This document shows, one piece after another, positions 57,760-64,000 of a stretch of DNA of 64,000 nucleotides (within the stretch, counting starts at the first letter, position 1; the number at the start of each line of letters is the position of its first letter). The notes beneath the pieces are model-generated. The model was given only the letters and a program-made list of their open reading frames with translations. It searched no databases and was not told where the DNA came from. The DNA comes from Brachybacterium sp. FME24 (lineage in GTDB: Bacteria; Actinomycetota; Actinomycetes; Actinomycetales; Dermabacteraceae): positions 124,001-188,000 of the forward strand of contig NZ_JABUXV010000011.1 of the NCBI RefSeq assembly GCF_014897705.1. Direction: 5' to 3'. Position numbers and translations under genes: made by a program.

Positions 57760-59475
57760 TCAGGGTTCGCGCAGACCGGTGACCGAGTCGGGGATCTGGT
57801 GGCGGCGCGAGGGATCTCCTGTCGGGTCCTGACCGTCGGCGCCCTGCCCGCCCCCGGTGAAGGGTGAGCCCTCTCCTCCGAAGTCGGGCAGCTTTCCGGT
57901 CGCGAGGTCGGCCTGGCGCACGTCGGTGTCCTTCGCGCCGGGCACGCTGTCGTCGACCCAGAGCCGTTCCCCGGCGGCGTCGAGGTCGAAGATCTCCAGT
58001 GTGTGGTCCCCGCCCTGGGCCTGCAGGCGCTTGCGCAGCGCTGCCCGCACGGCGGGGTCCTCGGCGCGCTGGGTGCGGGTGCCGACGTCGGGCGCGATCA
58101 GCGAGTGCGGGGTCTGGCGGCGCATGAAGTTCCCGGCCGGGCCGTACAGCACGTCCCGCAGCCCCGTCCTCATCGCGGCCGCTGCCCCCAGACCCAGCAG
58201 CGGCACCAGCACCAGGGCGCCCGCGACGATCCAGACCCAGGCCACAGCGGTCGCCGCGCCGAGCAGAGCCAGCACCACCGCGAACAGGGCGAGACCGAGC
58301 AGTCCCATACCGGCGCTGAACCAGCCGGTCAGCGCCACTGCCCGCGCCTCCCAGGGGTTCACGCGGGCGCGGTGCTCCCAAGAAGGGTAGGTGCGCTGGT
58401 CGCGGACCAACCCGTGCTGGTTCTTCGCGGCCAGCGTGGCCAAGCCGGGCGCCAGGGAGATCCCGAGGGCCACCAGGGCCAGCACCGGGGCCCCGACGGC
58501 GACCATCTGCCAGCGCAGCGGAGAATCCACCTGCACCAGATCCGTCTGCATGATTCCGCTGAAGGTAGAGACCAGGTCGGTGATCCCGAAGATCACCCAT
58601 CCCAGACCCACCGCGGCCGGCGCCACCCAGGTCAGGCAGGCGCGGGCGATGAGCGCGAGCGCAGTGAGCGCGCCGCGCGGGGTCAGGGCGGCGGAAGCGG
58701 CGGCGGAGCCGGGAGTCGGGGGAAGGTGCCGGCGGTCCTGACCGAGGACCCGCTGGGCAGCGGCTCGGCGGGTCGGCGGATCCCGATCCAGCCGGCCGAC
58801 GGCCTCCAGTGTCGACGCCGCCTGGATGCCGAGCACCGTCGGTGCGCCGACCAGGCGACGCACGCACACCCAGGCCAGCAGGATCGCGCCGACGCCCAAG
58901 GACAGCGCCATCAACGGGCCGGGCCCCAGCCCGGCCCAGGGCTGCGGCACCCCGACGGCGACGCTCAGCGGCAGCGCCACCACCACCAGGATCGGCGGGA
59001 TCAGCAGGATCGCGGTGAGGCGAGTGGCCACCTCCCGTTGGAAGCCGCGCTCGCTGAGATGGCGCCGCGGGTCCATGCCGGCGATCGCGCTGGGAGCCAG
59101 CGGCAGCAGAGCGAGGCTCAGCGCGGTCAGCACGACGGGGAGCAGCAGGAACGCCGCCCACAGCCCGCCCGAGGTGAACCCGAGCCCGGTCACGGCGGCG
59201 CGCAGATAGGCGGGATCCCCGAGCGCGATCAGCCCCGAGAGGATCCAGAACGTCGGCGAGGCGCCGGTGACGTAGAGGATCAGCAGCACGTACCACAGGC
59301 CCAGGATCACCAGACCCGGAGCCCAGCAGATCCGCAGCAGGCGGCCTGCGAGGGCGCGCTTGGACTCGGCGATGATCTCTCCGGGCGGCACCAGGTTCGT
59401 CGCCTCCCGGGGCAGCTCGCGCGGGGCCGGCAGGTTCACCAGCGGCGGCAGCGGACGGTCGTACGGGGAGGTCAT
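57760..59475 (-). CDS. Multi-spanning membrane protein of unknown function
   Basis: 571 residues with about ten membrane helices (first near residues 48-70, last near 415-445) and a C-terminal cytoplasmic region of about 120 residues that is acidic and disordered. The N-terminus is Pro-rich (SPYDRPLPPLVNLPAPRELPREATNLVPPGE). I do not recognise a family. It follows recR by 17 bases on the same strand and is probably its operon partner. Genes of unknown function commonly sit after recR in actinobacteria, but this one does not look like the usual small DUF5063 gene. Confidence 0.75.
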   Translation of the reverse strand: MTSPYDRPLPPLVNLPAPRELPREATNLVPPGEIIAESKRALAGRLLRICWAPGLVILGLWYVLLILYVTGASPTFWILSGLIALGDPAYLRAAVTGLGFTSGGLWAAFLLLPVVLTALSLALLPLAPSAIAGMDPRRHLSERGFQREVATRLTAILLIPPILVVVALPLSVAVGVPQPWAGLGPGPLMALSLGVGAILLAWVCVRRLVGAPTVLGIQAASTLEAVGRLDRDPPTRRAAAQRVLGQDRRHLPPTPGSAAASAALTPRGALTALALIARACLTWVAPAAVGLGWVIFGITDLVSTFSGIMQTDLVQVDSPLRWQMVAVGAPVLALVALGISLAPGLATLAAKNQHGLVRDQRTYPSWEHRARVNPWEARAVALTGWFSAGMGLLGLALFAVVLALLGAATAVAWVWIVAGALVLVPLLGLGAAAAMRTGLRDVLYGPAGNFMRRQTPHSLIAPDVGTRTQRAEDPAVRAALRKRLQAQGGDHTLEIFDLDAAGERLWVDDSVPGAKDTDVRQADLATGKLPDFGGEGSPFTGGGQGADGQDPTGDPSRRHQIPDSVTGLREP

Positions 59476-59492
59476 CGGGGCTCCTGGCGGGC

Positions 59493-60086
59493 TCAGACGG
59501 AGCGCCGACCCAGGAAGGCCCGCCCCAGTGTCATCTCGTCGGCGTAGTCGAGGTCGCCGCCTACGGGCAGGCCGGAGGCGAGTCGGGTGACGGTCAGCTC
59601 GAGGGGCGAGAGCAGTCGCGAGAGGTAGGTGGAGGTGGCCTCGCCCTCGATGTTCGGGTCCAGCGCGAGGATGACCTCCTGGGTCACTCCGGAGCCGAGC
59701 CGGCTCATCAACTGGGTGATGCGCAGGTCATTGGGCCCGACCCCGCCGATCGGGTCGATCGCCCCGCCGAGCACGTGATAGCGGCCCTTGAACTCGCGGA
59801 TCTTCTCGATCGCGACGATGTCCTTGGACTCCTCGACCACGCAGATGATCTCGTCGGTGCGGCGCGTGTCGGTGCAGATGCGGCAGATGTCCTCCGCCGA
59901 GACGTTGCCGCAGATCTCGCAGAAGCGCACGGTGTCCTTGACGGTCACCAGCACCTCGGCGAGACGGCGCACAGAAGCGTCGTCGGCGTCCAGCAGATGA
60001 AATGCGATCCGCTGGGCCGACTTGGGGCCGATGCCCGGCAGCTTGCCGAGCTCGTCGATGAGGTCCTGGACGATGCCTTCATACAC
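59493..60086 (-). CDS. recR: Recombination mediator protein RecR
   Basis: 197 residues, the standard length. [32 protein letters not shown] is the N-terminal HhH region, [22 protein letters not shown] holds the four zinc cysteines, and [43 protein letters not shown] is the Toprim domain. With RecF and RecO it loads RecA at gaps. It lies about 2.3 kb from the dnaX end; two carbohydrate-related genes have come between. Confidence 0.98.
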   Translation of the reverse strand: MYEGIVQDLIDELGKLPGIGPKSAQRIAFHLLDADDASVRRLAEVLVTVKDTVRFCEICGNVSAEDICRICTDTRRTDEIICVVEESKDIVAIEKIREFKGRYHVLGGAIDPIGGVGPNDLRITQLMSRLGSGVTQEVILALDPNIEGEATSTYLSRLLSPLELTVTRLASGLPVGGDLDYADEMTLGRAFLGRRSV

Positions 60087-60293
60087 GTCCCCAACTGTAG
60101 TTCCCGCGGCAGACGCCGGGTGCCGCCGGCGACGTGCCTCCGCGCACGTCGCGGCCCTGCCGATCCGCTGGCGATGCCCCTCCGACCCGCCGACCCGCTG
60201 GCGAGTGCGTCGCCGGCAGGTGCCTCGCAGGCGGTCGACTCACAGGCGGGTGACTCGCTGGCGGGATCCGCCAATGCGCAGACGATTCCTCGA

Positions 60294-60316
60294 ATATGTC
60301 CATCGCCGTGACATAT
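60294..60316. promoter_or_regulatory. Candidate operator upstream of GH125
   Basis: A perfect inverted repeat ATATGTC-N9-GACATAT, 47 bases before the GH125 start, A+T-rich against its surroundings. No regulator gene is adjacent, so the binding protein is not known. The rest of this 277-base recR/GH125 gap (60087-60363) shows repeated GCTGGCGA-like words near 60165-60270 but no gene. Confidence 0.55.
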
Positions 60317-60363
60317 CCGGCTAACCTGGTTCCAGCACAGCCCGACCCTCGTGGAGGACCCCC

Positions 60364-61695
60364 ATGGCCCAGCTGCCGCCCGCCCTGCTCGACGCCGTGC
60401 ACGAGCGCGTGCTCTCCGGACTCGACGACACCGCCCAGCGCGAAGAGATCGCCCGCCGCGTGATCGCCTATCTCCGCAACACCGCCGAGACCACGGTCAG
60501 TGCCGAGGACGACGGCACCACCTTCGTGATCACCGGCGACATCCCCGCGATGTGGCTGCGAGATTCCGCCGCCCAGCTGACGCCCCTGCTGCGCCTGGTC
60601 ATCGCCGGGGTGGGCGCCGAGGAGGACCGCCAGGTGCTGGTGGATCTGCTGACCGGCCTGCTGCGTCGCCACTGGCAGTACATCGTCATCGACCCGTATG
60701 CCAATGCGTTCAACCGGGCCCCGAACGCCTCCCATTGGGACAGCGACGACACGAACCTCGACAACCCGTGGGCGTGGGAGCGCAAGTTCGAACTGGACTC
60801 CCTCTCGTACGGCCCGGATCTGGCCTGGCGGGTCTGGAAGGCCACCGGCGACACCTCCTGGGCCGGCACCGAGTTCGTCACCGCAGCCCGCACGATCCTG
60901 GCCACCGTGCGCACGGAGCAGCATCACGAGGAACGCTCCGAGTACTACTTCCGGCGCGCCGACTGCCCCGCCCAGGACACCCTGGCACGCGAGGGGCGCG
61001 GCTCGCTGACCGCACCGAACGGCCTGGTCTGGGCGGGTTTCCGCCCCAGTGATGACGCCTGCACACTGGGCTACAACATCCCGGGCAACCACTTCTTGGC
61101 GCTCGCCCTGGAGCGCCTCGGGGAACTGCTGGAGCAGGTCGCCGGGGAGGCTGACGATGCCGAGGAGGCCCGCCGTCTGTCCGCCGAGATCCGCGAGGCG
61201 CTGCAGCAGCACGGGCTGATCGACGGGCCGGGTGGCACCAGGATCTGGGCCTACGAGATCGACGGACGCGGAAACCACGTGTTCATGGATGATGCGAACG
61301 TGCCGAGCCTGCTGGGCCTTCCCTACCTGGAGTGCGTCGCGGCCGACGATCCGACCTACCTCGCCACCCGCGCCGCGGTGCTGTCGCGGGAGAACCCGTA
61401 CTACTTCGCGGGCCTGTACCTCGAGGGCGTCGGCTCGCCGCACACCCCGACGGACCACGTGTGGCCGATCGCGAAGAACATCGAGGCGCTCACCTGCACC
61501 GACGACGCGGAGCGGTTGCGGATCCTCGAGCAGCTGATCGACACCGACGGCGGCACCGGGATGATGCACGAGGGCGTCCACGTCGATGACCCGACGGTCT
61601 TCACCCGGGAATGGTTCTCCTGGTCGAACTCGATGTTCTGCGAACTGGCGCTGGATCTGGCCGGCGTGCATCGCGAGGCGGTCGCACGCGCCTGA
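60364..61695 (+). CDS. Glycoside hydrolase family 125 exo-alpha-1,6-mannosidase
   Basis: 443 residues of the GH125 family (former DUF1237), which removes terminal alpha-1,6-mannose by inversion. Signatures include FVITGDIPAMWLRDSAAQLTPLLRL, YIVIDPYANAFNRAPNASHWDSDDT, WAWERKFELDSLSYG, LVWAGFRPSDDACTLGYNIPGNHF, and MDDANVPSLLGLPYL. The absence of a signal peptide puts it in the cytoplasm. GGAGG lies 6 bases before ATG. A palindrome upstream suggests control. It has been placed between recR and dnaX. Confidence 0.93.
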   Translation: MAQLPPALLDAVHERVLSGLDDTAQREEIARRVIAYLRNTAETTVSAEDDGTTFVITGDIPAMWLRDSAAQLTPLLRLVIAGVGAEEDRQVLVDLLTGLLRRHWQYIVIDPYANAFNRAPNASHWDSDDTNLDNPWAWERKFELDSLSYGPDLAWRVWKATGDTSWAGTEFVTAARTILATVRTEQHHEERSEYYFRRADCPAQDTLAREGRGSLTAPNGLVWAGFRPSDDACTLGYNIPGNHFLALALERLGELLEQVAGEADDAEEARRLSAEIREALQQHGLIDGPGGTRIWAYEIDGRGNHVFMDDANVPSLLGLPYLECVAADDPTYLATRAAVLSRENPYYFAGLYLEGVGSPHTPTDHVWPIAKNIEALTCTDDAERLRILEQLIDTDGGTGMMHEGVHVDDPTVFTREWFSWSNSMFCELALDLAGVHREAVARA

Positions 61696-61815
61696 GAGCG
61701 CGACACGGCCGACGACGCCGGACGCACTGGTCTCGCCGATCCGGGAGGGGTACCGTCGGGCCGGGCCGTCGCACCGTGCACGGCCCTTTCGCGACTCTGA
61801 ACAGGACCGTGCACG

Positions 61816-62346
61816 ATGACGTCGTTGCCTCATCCGTATGACGCCACCGAGCCGGCCACCGTGTGCTCGGTGACCGATGCGCCGGAGCTTCCCACCGCTG
61901 TGGTGTCCCAACGTGATTTCCCGATGTATGACATGTCGACGCTGATGGACGGCACGTTCTCGCACCTGGTCTCCGCGTTGGAAGAGGTGGGAGTCCACCC
62001 GATCGGTCCGGCGTTCGCCCTGCACCACCGTGCGCCGGTGTCCACGGCGGATGTGGAGGTCGGCTTCCCGGTGGACACGCCGCTCACGGAATCGATCACC
62101 CTGCCCAGCGGCTACGAGGTGACTGCCTCGGTGCTGCCGGGAGGTCGCGTGGGCCGGGTCAGCCACGTCGGCGGCTACGGCGGGCTCGCCGAGAGCTGGG
62201 GCGCGTTCACCGAGGAGATCGGTCATTCCGAGGAACAGATGATCTACCCGTTCTGGGAGTTCTACGTGACCCCACCGGCGCCGGGCGTGAACCAGGCGTC
62301 ATTGCGCACCGATCTGTTCAGTCTGCTGGAGCCGCGCGACGACTGA
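61816..62346 (+). CDS. GyrI-like small-molecule-binding domain protein
   Basis: 176 residues. After a short leader, LPTAVVSQRDFPMYDMSTLMDGTFSHLVSALEEVGVHPIGPAFALHHR and the following VDVEVGFPVDTPL, VLPGGRVGRVSHVGGYGGLAESWGAF, WEFYVTPP match the AraC effector-binding/GyrI-like fold. No HTH is present, so it binds a ligand or acts as a stand-alone binding protein. The sequence just before ATG (61785-61815) has two direct copies of CCGTGCACG (61772-61780 and 61807-61815, approximate). Confidence 0.82.
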   Translation: MTSLPHPYDATEPATVCSVTDAPELPTAVVSQRDFPMYDMSTLMDGTFSHLVSALEEVGVHPIGPAFALHHRAPVSTADVEVGFPVDTPLTESITLPSGYEVTASVLPGGRVGRVSHVGGYGGLAESWGAFTEEIGHSEEQMIYPFWEFYVTPPAPGVNQASLRTDLFSLLEPRDD

Positions 62347-62422
62347 GCGCAGCGCTCGCGACAGCTGAGCACGACGCTCGCCTCGTCCGAGCGGGGCGCA
62401 CCCGCCCAGGACGGCTCGCGGG

Positions 62423-64000
62423 TCAGTACCGTTCGGTCTCGTCGATGACCTCGAGCACCTTGCCGCCCAGGACGGTCTCGATGATCTCGCGCCCGTTGCG
62501 GTTCGCGACCACCGCGTCCTCGTCGTCGCGGGTCGCGCCGCCGGTGGGATCGGCGTCCGTGCGCGGTTCCTCCGCACCGCCTGTCCGCGCACCTCGCGTG
62601 CGCAGCCCGGCGGTGCGCGATGCCTGCGCCGCCTCTCGGACCAGGGCCGCACCGCTGGTTGCCGGTACGGCGGCCCCGTCGGGAGAGGGCTTCGCGGCGA
62701 GTTCCGGGTTTGCGGTGTCAGCTCCTGCGGGGGCGGAGCCACCAGCGGCAGTGCCTGCGGGAGCGGACGCCATGGTGGCAGTCCCCCACGAGGCCGCCGC
62801 GCGCGCGGAAGCGGAACCGGACGGGGAGGCGGACTCTTCCCCTGTCGCAGACGGCGGGGGCGCGGCAGCGGCCGCGGAGGCAGCAGGGCCCGCAGAGGCG
62901 GCAGGGCCCGCGGACGCCGGGGGCTCGCCAGTTGGCGCAGAGTCCGAGGACAGTTCCGAGGTTGTGGGAGCTCCGGAGGCAGTTGGCGTTCCCGACTGTT
63001 CCGGGGCCGCACTGCCTGCGGGCGCTTCGAACTCATCGTCGGACTCGTCGCCGCTGGTCAGAGGGTCCGTCGTGGTGGTCGTCGAGCTGGGTGCGGGGCG
63101 CGAATGGATCACGCGGCCCTCGGCGATCGCGCGCTTCAAGGCGTTCTGCCCGTAGGTGCGAGGCTCCTCCGGGGGCAGGGAGTCGCGGCCCTCGTCGTCG
63201 ACGACGGGAATCTCTCCCGATGCGTCGGTGGCGTGACCCGGCGCTGCTGCCTGCGGCGCGGCCTGGTCCTGCGGGGTCGGCGCAGTTGTTACGGGGCTGG
63301 AGGCGGGGGCCAGGGCGTCGGACCATCGGCCGGTGTGCTCGGCATGGCGCGGGCTCGAGGGTGCAGCATCGCGCTGGGACGGACCGGCATCGTCGCCTCG
63401 CGGACGGGGGTCCGGCGGATAGAAGTCCTCGGGGTCCGGCGGGTACGGGTCGTCGGGCTCGGGCGCGAAGTCCTCGACCCGGGCAGTGGCCGGGGCCGCA
63501 CCACCTCGCCCTGCCTGGGACACCCGAGCAGCCGCCTGCATGGCACGGTCCGACGCGCGCTGACCTGCCGACGTGGGCTGTTGGGCCGCCGGGGCAGGGT
63601 CTGCGCGATCTGGTGCCGTGCTCTGCGGAGTCATCTGCGTGACGGCGTCGCCCCACGGGACAGGGGCATCGCCTGGTCCGGTCTCAGCGGCCTGTGGGGG
63701 CGCGTCAACGCTCGCTCGGCCCGTGACCGGTGCAGGGCCGGGGCCGCGGGCGGGGTCAGGGCCGGGGCCGGGGCCGCGGGCAGAGTCAGGGCCGGGGCCG
63801 GGGCCGGGGCCGGGGCGATCGAGGGCCTCGGTCGTCGCGCGCTGCTGCTGCTGGGCGGCGGGGTCACCCGGGCCGCCTGGGGCGCCACCGGGTCCCTGCT
63901 GTCCCGAGCGTCCCTGCGATCCGTCCGGGCCGGGGCGGGCACTGCCACCACCGGTGCCGCCAGTGCCGCCAGGATTGCTGGGACCACTAGGGCCACTGCC
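62423..64000 (-). CDS. dnaX: DNA polymerase III gamma/tau subunit, C-terminal part (5' end outside window)
   Basis: The frame ends at 62423 and is open without a stop to the right window edge, about 526 codons; the N-terminal AAA+ clamp-loader domain must lie beyond 64000. What is visible is the disordered Pro/Gly/Ala/Ser-rich tau tail, including a Pro-Gly dipeptide tract (about 63740-63815) and QQQQ. The short conserved end GREIIETVLGGKVLEVIDETERY is typical of actinobacterial DnaX. The identification rests on this ending and on proximity to recR. ATG at 63634 is internal, not the start. Confidence 0.8.
   Translation of the reverse strand, partial: GSGPSGPSNPGGTGGTGGGSARPGPDGSQGRSGQQGPGGAPGGPGDPAAQQQQRATTEALDRPGPGPGPGPDSARGPGPGPDPARGPGPAPVTGRASVDAPPQAAETGPGDAPVPWGDAVTQMTPQSTAPDRADPAPAAQQPTSAGQRASDRAMQAAARVSQAGRGGAAPATARVEDFAPEPDDPYPPDPEDFYPPDPRPRGDDAGPSQRDAAPSSPRHAEHTGRWSDALAPASSPVTTAPTPQDQAAPQAAAPGHATDASGEIPVVDDEGRDSLPPEEPRTYGQNALKRAIAEGRVIHSRPAPSSTTTTTDPLTSGDESDDEFEAPAGSAAPEQSGTPTASGAPTTSELSSDSAPTGEPPASAGPAASAGPAASAAAAAPPPSATGEESASPSGSASARAAASWGTATMASAPAGTAAGGSAPAGADTANPELAAKPSPDGAAVPATSGAALVREAAQASRTAGLRTRGARTGGAEEPRTDADPTGGATRDDEDAVVANRNGREIIETVLGGKVLEVIDETERY

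Noticed and set aside
62347-62422. Signal recognition particle RNA or tRNA next to dnaX
   Set aside because: These RNAs are often near dnaX in related bacteria, but the gap here is short and shows no SRP core or tRNA cloverleaf; they may lie upstream of dnaX outside the window.

Overview
The window is a high-G+C actinobacterial chromosome segment, most likely from the Micrococcales. Brachybacterium or another Dermabacteraceae genus is my best guess from gene content, but no rRNA or other marker confirms it. Genes are dense, GTG starts are common, and many neighbours overlap by 1-4 bases. I see no tRNA, rRNA, CRISPR array, insertion sequence or prophage. A dnaX-recR block lies at the right edge and a lysC-asd block in the middle. 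In many actinobacteria these two blocks are close together; here about 22 kb of transport, sugar-use and regulatory genes separates them.

Left part (1-17.6 kb): the end of an ABC-2 exporter permease, a YtcJ-type amidohydrolase, a GAP-like membrane protein and a sodium:solute symporter. A Schlafen-AlbA_2 regulator gene follows with two strong operator-like palindromes at its promoter. Next come a decayed rfbA/rfbB remnant, an intact rfbA, a PL4-type accessory-domain protein and a Tat-exported PhoD phosphatase. Then adenosine deaminase, a divergent TetR/SDR pair, LtrA and a HelD-like RNA polymerase-associated helicase.

Middle (17.7-35.4 kb): a LacI-controlled beta-L-arabinofuranosidase locus (GH127, lipoprotein binding protein, two CUT1 permeases) and an OafA-like acyltransferase. 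A four-gene ABC exporter plus NarL-type two-component operon follows. Then comes a tightly coupled lysC-asd-tetR-PRC-GT4 operon. lysC has an internal start for a beta subunit.

Right part (35.4-64 kb): a DUF559 nuclease gene flanked by palindromic repeats, and a polyol locus (mannitol-2-dehydrogenase family enzyme, SorC regulator, ABC binding protein and two permeases) with a striking divergent operator. Then come NAD+ synthase, an orphan pair of CUT1 permeases, an MFS efflux/ECF sigma pair, an orphan sugar-binding lipoprotein, a LysR/SDR pair, an ABC-2 exporter, a large membrane protein, recR, a GH125 mannosidase, a GyrI-like protein and the tail of dnaX. None of the sugar importers carries its own ATPase, so a shared MsiK-type ATPase encoded elsewhere is expected.

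The most unusual signal is a dispersed family of about 55-62 bp near-perfect hairpins (35785, 37429, 44307 and 51612). They share the core AGGACCGATG, have AGTTTTG-type ends and are bordered by short G+C-rich tandem repeats. Two copies bracket the DUF559 nuclease gene. Their polarity (U-run 5' of the stem, A-run 3') argues against ordinary terminators and suggests a REP- or MITE-like element.
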